DNA from: Prevotella sp.
Lineage (GTDB): Bacteria; Bacteroidota; Bacteroidia; Bacteroidales; Bacteroidaceae
Reading direction: 5' to 3'
Assembly (NCBI GenBank): GCA_017617615.1
Contig: JAFZVV010000013.1
Location: 23,777 to 87,776, forward strand
DNA: 64,000 nucleotides
Position numbers and translations under genes: made by a program. The notes beneath the pieces are model-generated. The model made no database searches, was not told the origin of the DNA, and was given only the letters and a program-made list of their open reading frames with translations. Below, in pieces: positions 1 through 9,600 of this stretch (within the stretch, counting starts at the first letter, position 1; each line of letters begins with the position of its first letter).

Positions 1-408
1 AACCTCCAGATAGTGGTTGCAGAAAGCGATGCCCGTGTAGAGGCGATAGTAAAATCCTTTAAGCATCGGATGGGATGCATCGAATTGGTCGTAGTTGAAG
101 GCTGGGATACCGGGGTCGCCCCAGGCACAGATAGCCTCGTCGGTGGTCAACTCGTTGGAGTTCCACAACTGGCGTACAAAACCTGCAGTTCCACCGTCAA
201 GGCCGTCGATGTCGCAGTCGCCGTTCGCGCCTCCCTGGCCTTGCAATGCCATGTTGGAATAGCACTTGGTGAAGAGGGCTGCTTCATCAGGCACCATCGT
301 CTTGCTGGGGTCGATAGGTGTGACATCCAGGTCGCCGGTGCAAGAACTCAGTCCTGCAACAACAATTGCTGCTGCTGGAATCATATTCTTGAAATATCTT
401 AAGTTCAT
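1..408 (-). CDS. SusD-like starch-binding lipoprotein, N-terminal part (cut by window edge)
   Basis: An open frame of 136 codons begins at the ATG at 408-406 and runs off the left edge. The product starts with a short charged and hydrophobic signal ending in a lipobox (LSSC, Cys at residue 23), so it should be an outer-membrane lipoprotein. The segment after the Cys (DLDVTPIDP, then DIDGLDGGTAGF and NELTTDEA) resembles the N-terminus of the Bacteroides starch-binding SusD, which I recall carrying similar DLNISPIDP and DLDGQDEGESGF stretches. SusD proteins cap the SusC channel and bind glycan at the cell surface. It lies 49 bp downstream of the SusC stop on the same strand, the usual susC-susD order. 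Only the N-terminal quarter is visible, so the starch assignment is inference from this stretch and from the LacI, transporter and operator context. Confidence 0.85.
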   Translation of the reverse strand, partial: MNLRYFKNMIPAAAIVVAGLSSCTGDLDVTPIDPSKTMVPDEAALFTKCYSNMALQGQGGANGDCDIDGLDGGTAGFVRQLWNSNELTTDEAICAWGDPGIPAFNYDQFDASHPMLKGFYYRLYTGIAFCNHYLEV

Positions 409-457
409 AGTCTTCTGTATATTAAAATGTTCAATATTCGATATTCACTCTTCAATT

Positions 458-3400
458 TTAGAAGTTGAGGTTCACGCCGAGTTGCAGTGTGAAGGGCCTT
501 GGGTACATGTTGTTGTCGATGCCTCCAAAGACCTCAGGGTCGATTCCCTCATATTTGGTGATGGTGAAGACATTGGTGGCGGCGGCGTAGACACGTCCGG
601 TGATGCCATTGTAAGAACCACCTTTGAAGAGGTTGTTGAACGAGTAGCCCAGTGTGATGTTGTCGCACTTGAGGAATGATGCATTGTGTACGAAGTAGTC
701 GGAGAGAGCGTGGTCGTAGGTAGACCAGTTGCGCTCCACGGCTCCTGGGATGACATTCTGCAGATAGCCGAATGATGAGTCATAGCGTTTCGGCACATTG
801 GAGTATCCTGCCTCCTTGTCCCAGTACACATAATTGTCGAAACTGGCGCGGAGTCCGAAACCGAAGTCCCAGTTCCAGAACTGCACGCGTGAACTCAGGC
901 CTGCGGTGTAAGGCGCATCGGGGCTCTTGTAGAGGTAACGGTCGGAGTCGTTGATGATGCCGTCGGCATTGCGGTCTACATAGACACCTTCGAGAGGTAT
1001 GCCATTATCGTTGTATACCTGTTGGTATACATAGAACGAACGCTTGGGATAACCTGGTGTGTGGGCTTGCACTTGGTTGCCGGTACCTGCTGAGATACCG
1101 CCTGTGAGGATAAGTGAAGACTCGCCGGTGAGTTCGGTAATCTCGTTCTTGTTATAGGTGAAGTTGGCTGTGACTTCCCATTGAATATTCTCCGTGACGA
1201 TGGGGCGGACGGTCAAGGATGCCTCCACACCTTTGTTCACGAGCGAACCGATGTTTGATACCACCTGGTTGCGGAAGTTGGAACCGGCCGACACCGATGC
1301 CCAGTTGATCAGGTCGGTGGTCTTGCGATGATAGACATCAACGCTACCGCTCACACGGTTGTGGAAGAACTGGAAGTCGAGACCGAGGTTTTTGGTGGTC
1401 GTTGTCTCCCACTTCAAGTCTTGGTTGTATGCATCTGGACGATAGAGCAAACCGCTGTCGTTGATGCCGATGAGAGGATAGCGTCCGTCCACATTGGTGT
1501 TGTTGACATTATAGGAGGCGAAATAGTTGTAGTCGCCGATGGATTCCTGCTGTCCGGTCTTACCCCAACCTACGCGGACTTTCAATTCGTCCATCCAGTT
1601 GACATTCTTGAGGAATGGCAGTTCGTTGATCTTCCATCCGATGGCGAATGAGGGGAAGGTAGCCCAGTGGTCCTTGAACCTTGAAGAACCATCATGACGG
1701 ATGGTTGCGGTCAGCATGAGTTGGTCCCAAGCGATGTAGTTGGCACGTCCGAAGAAACTCACGAGGTAGTTCTCCGTTTTCCAGATGCTTGTAGTTGCAT
1801 TATAGGGTTTTCCTGCTGCAGGAGCTGTGGTGCCGTCGTCGAGGGTAATCACCTGAGAGGTGCTCATGGGATAAAGGCCAGCATAGTGGCTATCTCCGGA
1901 GTGCTTGCTGTGGCTCCATTCGTAACCTGCCATGATGTCGAAATGCTGGGTCTTCAGGAAATCCTTGTAATATTGTGCATAGGTCGAGAAGGTGAGGTTG
2001 TATTTCTTCTCGTAGGTGTATCCGCTGTTTCCATAGTAGAAATTGCTGGGTCCCCATGGGGCATAGTCGGTGTCTTGCTGACCGTTGGCCCAGTCGCCGC
2101 TGGCATTGGCATGGAGGCGCAGGTCCTCAAAACCATGTATCTGGTAGTCGACTTCCACGTTGCCCATGTAATCGTAGGAGTTGGCGCGGTCGTTTTTCTC
2201 GTACAGACGGGAGAGGGGGTTGGCCACGGTGTTGCGGTTCCACATGGTGGGGTAGTTGCTGTCTTTCAGCGACGCGCCACTGTCGGTCCATTGCCAGTAA
2301 CCATGATAGTTCTTGTATTTGTCATCTGTGGAGGTAATGGGCTGTGTGGGATCCATGCGGGTGGCATCACCAAGGGCAGTCTCGTTGGCATAACGGTTGT
2401 GGGCATACATGAATTTGCCGTTGATGTTGAACTTCAGGTGGTCCTGCAGGAACGAGGGGTTCAGGGTCACACTCGTCGTCACACGTTGGAAATTAGAGGT
2501 CTTGAGGATACCGTTCTGGTCGGTGTAGCCGGCGCTGAAGCGGTAGGGCATGTTCTTCAGACCGCCCTGCACCGTCACATTGTGGTCGGTGCTCACTGCG
2601 GGGTGGAAGAGTTCCTCTTGCCAGTCGGTGTCGGCTTTGCCCAAGAGTGCAGCGGCCTCAGAGTCGGCACCGTAATAACTCCTGATAAAGTTGGAATACT
2701 CCGCGGCATTCAGCACGTCGAGTGTCTTCTTCTTTACTGAGTAGGACACGTTGCCGTTGTAACTCACTTTCGGAGCCATGTTGGAACGTCCTTTCTTCGT
2801 GGTGATGATGATGACACCATTAGAACCGCGGCTACCGTAGATGGCAGTGGCCGAGGCGTCTTTCAGTACAGTGAAACTCTCGATGTCGTTGGGGTTGACC
2901 ATTGTCAGACCATTTGCGGCACCCTTGATTCCTACATTGTCTATGGCCAGACCGTCGATGACAATCAGCGGGTCCTCGCTGGCGTTGAGTGACGAACCAC
3001 CGCGGATACGGATAGTGGCGCCACCACCAGGAGTTCCACCGCCGTTGGTGACGTTCACACCGGCAATCTTACCCTGGATCATGTCTTGGGCATTGGTAAT
3101 CATACCATGGTTCTTCTCATCGGGCTTCAGGGCAGTCACCGAACCGGTGAGGTCGTTCTTGCGGGCCACACCGTAACCGATTACCACCACCTCGTTGAGG
3201 GAGTGGGAGTCGTCTTGCAAAACCACCTCCACATGGGGAGCGGCGGCCACCTCTGCCGTCTCATAGCCGATGTATGAGATCTGGAGCACGTCGCCTTGTT
3301 TTGCTTCAATGGAGAAAATACCGTCGAAGTCGGTAATCACGCCGCCCTGCTGTCCTACAACACGGATGGTGGCACCGATAATGTCGTCGCCGGTAGCATC

Positions 3401-3514
3401 TTTCACATGGCCGTTGACAGTGAATGACTGTCCAAAGGCACTGACTGATAGGAACAACCCCACAAGGAGGCTGAGCAACCTAACAGGATTTGCAAAATTT
3501 ACCTGCTTCATCAT
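458..3514 (-). CDS. SusC-like TonB-dependent outer-membrane receptor (starch locus)
   Basis: This 1018-residue protein has the standard SusC layout. A signal peptide ends near residue 28 (SVSAFGQ), followed by a carboxypeptidase-regulatory-like domain (about 31-115), a TonB plug (about 120-240, with VVVIGYGVARKNDLTGSV) and a beta-barrel ending in an aromatic residue (GVNLNF). SusC proteins import oligosaccharides across the outer membrane using TonB energy and a SusD lid. The susD partner follows 49 bp downstream. The gene diverges from a lacI-type regulator, with a LacI-like half-palindrome between them, which suggests repression by that protein. Two ATGs in tandem are possible starts; the first is used. 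Starch or maltodextrin as substrate is inferred from neighbours, since SusC sequence alone does not tell. Confidence 0.93.
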   Translation of the reverse strand: MMKQVNFANPVRLLSLLVGLFLSVSAFGQSFTVNGHVKDATGDDIIGATIRVVGQQGGVITDFDGIFSIEAKQGDVLQISYIGYETAEVAAAPHVEVVLQDDSHSLNEVVVIGYGVARKNDLTGSVTALKPDEKNHGMITNAQDMIQGKIAGVNVTNGGGTPGGGATIRIRGGSSLNASEDPLIVIDGLAIDNVGIKGAANGLTMVNPNDIESFTVLKDASATAIYGSRGSNGVIIITTKKGRSNMAPKVSYNGNVSYSVKKKTLDVLNAAEYSNFIRSYYGADSEAAALLGKADTDWQEELFHPAVSTDHNVTVQGGLKNMPYRFSAGYTDQNGILKTSNFQRVTTSVTLNPSFLQDHLKFNINGKFMYAHNRYANETALGDATRMDPTQPITSTDDKYKNYHGYWQWTDSGASLKDSNYPTMWNRNTVANPLSRLYEKNDRANSYDYMGNVEVDYQIHGFEDLRLHANASGDWANGQQDTDYAPWGPSNFYYGNSGYTYEKKYNLTFSTYAQYYKDFLKTQHFDIMAGYEWSHSKHSGDSHYAGLYPMSTSQVITLDDGTTAPAAGKPYNATTSIWKTENYLVSFFGRANYIAWDQLMLTATIRHDGSSRFKDHWATFPSFAIGWKINELPFLKNVNWMDELKVRVGWGKTGQQESIGDYNYFASYNVNNTNVDGRYPLIGINDSGLLYRPDAYNQDLKWETTTTKNLGLDFQFFHNRVSGSVDVYHRKTTDLINWASVSAGSNFRNQVVSNIGSLVNKGVEASLTVRPIVTENIQWEVTANFTYNKNEITELTGESSLILTGGISAGTGNQVQAHTPGYPKRSFYVYQQVYNDNGIPLEGVYVDRNADGIINDSDRYLYKSPDAPYTAGLSSRVQFWNWDFGFGLRASFDNYVYWDKEAGYSNVPKRYDSSFGYLQNVIPGAVERNWSTYDHALSDYFVHNASFLKCDNITLGYSFNNLFKGGSYNGITGRVYAAATNVFTITKYEGIDPEVFGGIDNNMYPRPFTLQLGVNLNF

Positions 3515-3668
3515 TTTTAATTATTAAGTTTATTTTTATATAGGTTTTATATAATTGTAGCCGAATGGTTAGTTCGTCAGTTAATAGCTGTAAAATGCAT
3601 CCTAACATAATCAACGGACAGGCTTCGCAGTCTGCCAGGAATAATCCAAGAACATAGTGTTTCAATTG

Positions 3669-3676
3669 CAAAATTA
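3669..3676 (-). promoter_or_regulatory. Candidate -7 element of the susCD promoter
   Basis: On the minus strand this reads TAATTTTG, a full match to the Bacteroidota -7 consensus TAnnTTTG, about 155 bp before the SusC start. No TTTG is found at the usual -33 distance, so the promoter would be weak or activator-dependent, or this is chance in an AT-rich stretch. Confidence 0.4.
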
Positions 3677-3730
3677 AATTTCTTTCGCAATGTTTGTTCT
3701 TTTTGTTCCTAAAATATTGTGTTTGAGTAA

Positions 3731-3744
3731 TGCAAACGATTGCG
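3731..3744. promoter_or_regulatory. Imperfect LacI-type operator between susC and lacI
   Basis: TGCAAACGATTGCG is an inverted repeat around a central CG with one mismatch in the inner six-base arms (GCAAAC against GATTGC). It has the form of LacI/GalR-family operators and lies in the 348-bp gap between the divergent susC and lacI genes. It is upstream of both candidate -7 elements. A perfect version (TGCAAACGTTTGCA) lies upstream of malQ at 32840-32853. Confidence 0.6.
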
Positions 3745-3798
3745 CAGATTATTTCTTTTTTTATAACAAGGTGTAAAACAACGTGTCACGATTTGCAT

Positions 3799-3806
3799 TA
3801 TCTTTG
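3799..3806 (+). promoter_or_regulatory. Candidate -7 element of the lacI promoter
   Basis: TATCTTTG matches the TAnnTTTG consensus and would put transcription start near 3813, about 50 bp before the lacI ATG. No good -33 TTTG is visible at the right spacing. Confidence 0.5.
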
Positions 3807-3862
3807 CAAAAACAGTCGCTGTCGAGGCAAATATTTTTTTGTTACGCATTGTTTTGCACAAG

Positions 3863-4912
3863 ATGAATAACGCTCCTATCACAATGAAGGACATTGCCCG
3901 TGCATTGGGCGTGTCGGTGGCCACGGTGTCGAGGGCACTCAAAGACAGTCCCCGCATCAGTGAAGAGCGGCGTGCGCTCATCAAGGCGTATGCCCAGGAG
4001 CACCATTTCTCGCCCAATGCCATAGCGGAGTCGCTCAGGCACAGCAAGTTGCACCCCATGCATATAATCGGCGTCATCATGCCTCAGATCAACCATTTCT
4101 ATTTCTCGTCGATTCTCGGTGGGATAGAGGAGGAGGCTTCTGCCCGGGGCTACCGCCTGATGGTGGCGCAGAGTGGGGAGCAATATGAGCGTGAGGTGAG
4201 TATTTGCCGCGCATTCTCTGAGAGCAAGGTGTGTGGCGTGATTGTGTCGCAGGCGAAAGACACGATGCGGTACGACCATTTCAAGCAACTCCTCGACCAT
4301 AATATCCCCTTGGTGTTCTTCGACCGCATCTGCACGGGAATCAATACCAGCCGTGTGGTGGTGGATGACTATATGGGCGCGATGACGGCGGTGAACTACC
4401 TCATCGAGACGGGGTGTCGGCGCATCGCGTTCTTCGGGTCGTCGATGAAACTCGAGATTTCGAAAAACCGTTACAACGGCTACCATGATGCCTTGGTGCG
4501 TCATGGCCTGACGGTAGACGACCGCTATATCCGTTTCTGCGACAACCGTGCCGATGCCGAGGTGGTGGCTCCGGAATTGATGAAAATGGATGACAGGCCC
4601 GATGCTTTCTTTGCCGTGAACGACGATACCGCCATCGGCATCCTCTATACGGCGAAACGCATGGGGCTGCGGGTGCCCGAGGACGTGTCGATATGTGGCT
4701 TTACCAATGGTGAGCGCGCTATCGCCTGCGACCCGATGCTCACCACCGTGGAACAGCGTGGCAACAAGGTGGGCAGGGAGGCTGCTGCCATCCTCATTGC
4801 CCAAAGTGAGGGAGAGTTACCTGTGGGCAAGGTGGAGAAACGCGTGGTGCGCACGCGCCTTATCGTCAGGGGCACCACAAGGGCGCTGCCTGATGACAAG
4901 AATACGAAATAA
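3863..4912 (+). CDS. LacI/GalR-family transcriptional regulator
   Basis: The product of 349 residues begins with a LacI-type helix-turn-helix (MKDIARALGVSVATVSRAL, about residues 8-26) and hinge, then a periplasmic-binding-protein-like sugar sensor domain (IIGVIMPQINHFYFSSIL to the C-terminus, with DAFFAVNDDTAIGIL and DVSICGFTNGE typical of the family). The frame is open from a TTG at 3839, but the ATG at 3863 fits the family N-terminus better and leaves room for the promoter. It diverges from susCD and lies 21 bp upstream of an MFS sugar transporter, so it probably senses the imported sugar. A LacI-type half-palindrome sits in its upstream gap and a perfect one precedes malQ, so control of starch genes at both sites is inferred. 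The effector cannot be read from sequence. Confidence 0.93.
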   Translation: MNNAPITMKDIARALGVSVATVSRALKDSPRISEERRALIKAYAQEHHFSPNAIAESLRHSKLHPMHIIGVIMPQINHFYFSSILGGIEEEASARGYRLMVAQSGEQYEREVSICRAFSESKVCGVIVSQAKDTMRYDHFKQLLDHNIPLVFFDRICTGINTSRVVVDDYMGAMTAVNYLIETGCRRIAFFGSSMKLEISKNRYNGYHDALVRHGLTVDDRYIRFCDNRADAEVVAPELMKMDDRPDAFFAVNDDTAIGILYTAKRMGLRVPEDVSICGFTNGERAIACDPMLTTVEQRGNKVGREAAAILIAQSEGELPVGKVEKRVVRTRLIVRGTTRALPDDKNTK

Positions 4913-4933
4913 AGCAACAAAACCTATACTATT

Positions 4934-6241
4934 ATGAAAACAAGACCTGATTTGAGTTTTTGGAAACTCTGGAACCTCAGTTTCGGTTTCTTCGGCGTAC
5001 AGATAGCCTATGCACTGCAAAGTGCCAATATCAGCCGTATCTTCCGTACGCTCGGTGCCGACCCTCATTCGCTCAGTTTCTTCTGGATATTGCCTCCGCT
5101 CATGGGCATCATCGTGCAGCCCATCGTAGGGTCGCTTTCCGATAAGACCTGGTGCCGCTTCGGGCGCCGCATACCCTATCTCTTCGTGGGTGCCGCGATG
5201 GCGGTGGCGGTGATGTGCCTACTGCCCAATGCTGGTTCGTTCGGCATGTCGGTGAAGGCCGCCCTCATCTTCGGACTCTTCGCCCTGATGTTGCTCGATA
5301 CCTCCATCAACATGGCGATGCAACCCTTCAAGATGATGGTGGGCGACTTCGTGAACGAGAAACAGAAGGCGAAGGCCTACAGCATCCAGTCGTTCCTCTG
5401 CAATGCCGGCAGTGTGATGGGTTTCCTTTTCCCCTACATTTTCGCGTGGGTAGGACTGAAGAATGTTGCTCCCGAAGGCGTCGTCCCCGACACGGTCATC
5501 TGGTCGTTCTATATCGGCGCGCTCATCCTCATTCTCTGTGTGTTGTATACCACGGCGAAGGTGCGTGAAATGCCCCCTCAGGAATATGCGATGTATCATG
5601 CCGTGGAAGAGGGGAAGAAAGACAGTGCCAACTGGCTCGTGCTGCTGAAAAACGCGCCTTCCACGTTCTGGAAGGTAGGACTGGTGCAATTCTTCTGCTG
5701 GGCTGCCATGCTCTATATGTGGACCTACGTGGTGGATGCTGTGTCGGAAGTAGTGTGGGGCACCACCGATCCTAAGTCGGAGGCATACCAGGAGGCTGGC
5801 AACTGGACGGGCGTGCTCTATGCCATCCAGGCGCTGGGCAGCGTGTGCTGGGCTGCCGTCCTGCCGCGTTTCAGCAATACCAAACTGGCCTATGCACTCA
5901 GCCTGGTCATTGGCGGCATCGGATTTATCCTCATTCCTTTCGTCCATGACAAGTATCTGATGATTGTCCCGTTCCTGCTTATCGGTTGTGCATGGGCTGC
6001 CATGTTGGCCATGCCGTTCACCTTCGTTACCAATGCCCTGAAAGGCTACGGGCATATGGGTGCCTACCTGGGTCTCTTCAACGGCACGATATGCCTGCCG
6101 CAGATTGTGGCAGCATTGCTTGGCGGATCAATCCTTCACTTCGTGGGTTCGAGGCAGAGTTCGATGATGATAGTGGCAGGCGTGCTGTTCATCCTCGGTG
6201 CGCTCTGCGTGAATATCATCAAGGAAGAACACAAAGAGTAA
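4934..6241 (+). CDS. MFS sugar transporter (maltose/sucrose SLC45-like)
   Basis: This 435-residue inner-membrane protein has about twelve hydrophobic segments and the MFS loop signature between helices 2 and 3 (GSLSDKTWCRFGRR). The opening (FWKLWNLSFGFFGVQIAYALQ) and the early signature are typical of the SLC45/GPH-like sugar porters often linked to maltose or sucrose use in Bacteroidota. It starts 21 bp after the lacI stop and is likely co-transcribed with it. The job would be proton-coupled uptake of maltose or short maltodextrins from the periplasm after SusCD import. The substrate is inferred from context. Confidence 0.88.
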   Translation: MKTRPDLSFWKLWNLSFGFFGVQIAYALQSANISRIFRTLGADPHSLSFFWILPPLMGIIVQPIVGSLSDKTWCRFGRRIPYLFVGAAMAVAVMCLLPNAGSFGMSVKAALIFGLFALMLLDTSINMAMQPFKMMVGDFVNEKQKAKAYSIQSFLCNAGSVMGFLFPYIFAWVGLKNVAPEGVVPDTVIWSFYIGALILILCVLYTTAKVREMPPQEYAMYHAVEEGKKDSANWLVLLKNAPSTFWKVGLVQFFCWAAMLYMWTYVVDAVSEVVWGTTDPKSEAYQEAGNWTGVLYAIQALGSVCWAAVLPRFSNTKLAYALSLVIGGIGFILIPFVHDKYLMIVPFLLIGCAWAAMLAMPFTFVTNALKGYGHMGAYLGLFNGTICLPQIVAALLGGSILHFVGSRQSSMMIVAGVLFILGALCVNIIKEEHKE

Positions 6242-6253
6242 TATCAATCATAA

Positions 6254-6293
6254 CAGGTCGGTTCTTTCGGGCTAACCCGAAAGAACCGACCTG
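6254..6293. repeat. Perfect 18-bp inverted repeat after the MFS gene
   Basis: Arms CAGGTCGGTTCTTTCGGG (6254-6271) and its exact complement (6276-6293) flank the loop CTAA. The stem is long and GC-rich but no T-run follows, so it is not a textbook intrinsic terminator. It lies 12 bp after the MFS stop and 25 bp before the SemiSWEET gene, where it could stabilise the upstream mRNA or reduce read-through. Confidence 0.85.
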
Positions 6294-6318
6294 ACAATAA
6301 CCTTAAAAAAATAATAAG

Positions 6319-6615
6319 ATGGAACAAGGATTATTGTTTGAAATATTGGGTTGGACAGCCAGTATCACGATGATACTGGGTTATTTGCCCCAAGCCATCC
6401 AGACCATTCGCACAAGGAATACGGATGGTATAGCATTACCCACTTTCCTGATGATGGGAATAGGCAGCGCGTGTTTCATGTTGCAGGGCATATTGCATCA
6501 GCCCGACACGCTCTGGGCCCTTTTCTTTACCAACCTCATCACGACCATTTGCAGTGTTATCGTCTTCAGCATCAAGATGTACAACGACTATTTCAAGAAG
6601 CATGATAGTAAGTAA
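6319..6615 (+). CDS. SemiSWEET sugar transporter
   Basis: The 98-residue product fits a SemiSWEET: three membrane helices with the PQ-loop motif GYLPQAIQTIRTRNTDGI in the first helix and following loop, and a second helix starting ALPTFLMMG. SemiSWEETs dimerise and let sugars diffuse across the inner membrane. It is the third gene of the lacI-MFS run, separated from the MFS gene by a strong hairpin, and ends at a bidirectional terminator. It may pass glucose or a disaccharide released in the periplasm. The substrate is not readable from sequence. Confidence 0.9.
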   Translation: MEQGLLFEILGWTASITMILGYLPQAIQTIRTRNTDGIALPTFLMMGIGSACFMLQGILHQPDTLWALFFTNLITTICSVIVFSIKMYNDYFKKHDSK

Positions 6616-6634
6616 CATCTCTTGGGATTCAATG

Positions 6635-6662
6635 AAAAAAGAGAGCCAGAGCTCTCTTTTTT
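6635..6662. terminator. Bidirectional intrinsic terminator
   Basis: AAAAAAGAGAGC and its exact complement flank a CAGA loop, giving a stem with A-run before and T-run after. It serves the converging SemiSWEET (plus) and hybrid sensor (minus) genes. Confidence 0.9.
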
Positions 6663-6666
6663 CATT

Positions 6667-9600
6667 TTATTCCTGATTGAGGTGTTCCTGCATGTAGTCG
6701 CGGGGCGACATGCCGTAGAACCGCTTGAAGATGGTTGAGAATGAGGCGGCGTTGCCGAATCCACAGGCATACACCACCTCGGTGATGTTCATGTCGCCAG
6801 AGGCCAGGAGGTTGGCGGCCTGCTTCAGACGGATATTCCGGATAATCTCATGGGGTGTCTTGCCCGTGAGTTCCTTCATCTTACGGTGTAGGTGCACGCG
6901 GCTAATGCCCACTTCGTCGGCCAGGCTGTCGACGCTGAGTGAGGAGTTGGAGATGTTCTTGTTGATGACCATCATCACGCGCTCGAGGAGTTTCTCGTCG
7001 GGCGACTTGATGCTCACACTTTCCACATGCTCTTCCATCTTGTCGGTGCGCCCGTATTTCATGCGCAGGTGCTGGCGGCTCTGGATGAGGTTGTGGATGG
7101 TGCGCAGGAGGATGTCCATGTTGAAGGGTTTCTCGATATAGGCATCGGCTCCGGTCTCCAAGCCCTCGAGCTTGTCTTCCTCGCGGGTCTTGGCAGTGAG
7201 GAGCACCACGGGGATGTCGTTGGTCTGAGGGTTGCTCTTCACGGTAGAGCAGAGTGTATTGCCATCCATCTCGGGCATCATGATGTCGGAGAGCAGCAGG
7301 TCGGGGTTGCACTTCAGTACCATGGCGAGTGCGTCGCGGCCATTGGTACAGCACTTTACTTCATACGACTGCGACAGCTCTTGTTCAAGATACTGGCGTA
7401 TCTCGTCATCGTCTTCGGCAATGACGATGGTGGTGCACTGGTTGCTCTTCAGCGGTATCTCCACTGGGCGCATCAGGCTGTCTGCCTCTTCGGGGGTGAT
7501 GATTTCGGTGTCGGGGGTTTCTGTTTTCTCAGTGATTTCCTCGGGTTTGAAATGACTGTTTCCGAGAGGTATCGACACAATGAATTCGCACCCCTCGTCG
7601 AGGTTCTGTGCCTTGATGGTGCCGTGGTGCATCTCTACGAGTGAGCGGGTGAGGTCGAGACCGATGCCCGTACCCAGGTTGCGGTCGTTGACACTCGACG
7701 GGGTTTGGTAGAACCGTTCGAAGATACGCTCCAGTTTGTCGGGAGGTATTTGTTCGCCGTTGTCGCTGATGGCAATCCGTGCTTGTTGTTCGTCATGGGT
7801 CACCCGCACGTTGATTTCGCCGTCGGCGGGGGTGAACTTGATGGCATTGGAGAGGATGTTGACCAGTACCTTGTCGAACTGCTGGCGGTCTATCCATACT
7901 GGCAGGCGGTCGGTGTCGTGCTCGTAGGTAAGATTGATGCGTTTGGCACGTGTCTGCAGTTCGAAGAGGGAGTGGATATCGGCCACGAATTTGATGAGGT
8001 CGGTTTGCTGTGTATGCAGTTGCATCATGCCTTTGTCGATCTTCCGTAAGTCCATCATCTGGTTGATGAGGTTGAGGATGCGTTCGGCATTACGGCGCAT
8101 CGTCTCGAGCACGCCTTTCTTCTGGGGATTGTGTTCTTGTTTAATGAGTTCAAGCAACGGGGTGATAATGAGGGTCATAGGCGTGCGAATCTCATGACTG
8201 ATATTCATGAAGAAACGCAATTTTGCCTCGCCCATTTCCTCGGCGTGGATATGCTCCTGCATGCGCAGTTTCTCTTGCTCGCGCTTGCGACGGTAGTAGA
8301 GGTATGCCCAAAGGGCAGCGCCGAGAAGGAGCAGGTAGAGTATGGTGGCGAGACGTGACCTATACCAGGGTGAGTGGACGATGATGGTGAACGTATGTTC
8401 GGGCGTCGTGACTTCGTTGCGCTCTGCCTTTACCTTGAACACGTATTTTCCAGGCGACAGGTGTGAGAAGGTGATGTCGTTCTGGCCTGGCTGTAGCCTG
8501 ATGTACGGCTCGTTGTTGATGCTGTAGAGGAAGGTGATATGCTCCGGACTGTCGTAGGTGAGTGTGGAGAGGCTGATGACGAAGTAGTTGTCGTGGCTGC
8601 TCAGTTCGAACCTGTCGCAGGCAATCACGGCGGTGTCGCAAACCTGGTAATGTCCCGAACGGCTTCCCGGTGTCATTGACTTGCCGTTGATGATGAAATC
8701 GGTGATTCTCACCTGGGCATCCCATTTCTTCTTCACAATCTCGGATGGCTTGAACCAGGAGATGCCGCCCACGCCACCGAAAAGCAGGATGCCATCGGGG
8801 GAGAGGAAGGAGGCACCGTCGCTGAACTCGTTCGACTGCAGGCCGTTGTCGACGAAGTAGCTCTCGCTCTGGAGGCTCTTGGGGTCGAGGCGGCAGAGTC
8901 CATGGTCGGTGGAAATCCATAACTTGCCCGACAGGTCTTTTTCTATCGAGGCAATGCCGTTTTTCGGCAGGCCGGCCTCCATGTTCTCCAGCTTTTTCGT
9001 GCGCAGGTTGTAACGCCAGAAATCGGTATTGGTGCCTATCCACAAGTAGCCGTCATATTCCTTGGCTATGCGTACGGGAGTGCTATAGAGCAGGTTATTG
9101 GTGCCCAAGACCTTCGTCCAGCTATCACTTTGGATGTCGAGACAGCAAAGACCCATCGTGGTGGCACAATAGATGCGCTTGCCGTCGGGCGAGATGGAAA
9201 TCTTGGAGATATAGTCGTTGATGATGCTGTTCTTGGAGTGGTCCCACGGTGCATTCCCTTTCACCGTGTAGGTCTTCACCTGTCCGTCGCTCATGTTGAG
9301 GCACAGCAGGCCATGCCCCATCGTGCCCATCCATAGATGGCCGTAGCTGTCGGCCACCATGCCGAAGACGCTCACTTGGTCGCCCTGGGGTAGTTGCTGG
9401 CGGTGGAAAATGCCACTGACGGGGTCTACCCATCCGCAGCCTTCATTGAAACTGCCCACCCATATGCGTCCCTGGGGGTCTTCGGTCATGCAGAGGATGG
9501 TGGATGGAACCGTGGTGATATGGCGGCTCGTGCTTCCGGTCTCATCGAGGATATATAACCCGTCTTTGTCGGTGCCTACCCATGCCCGTTTCCTCGAGTC

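Noticed and set aside
1694..2740. 348-codon open frame opposite the first SusC
   Set aside because: The minus strand encodes a complete SusC with all domains; this frame has no known motif and is a by-product of codon use.
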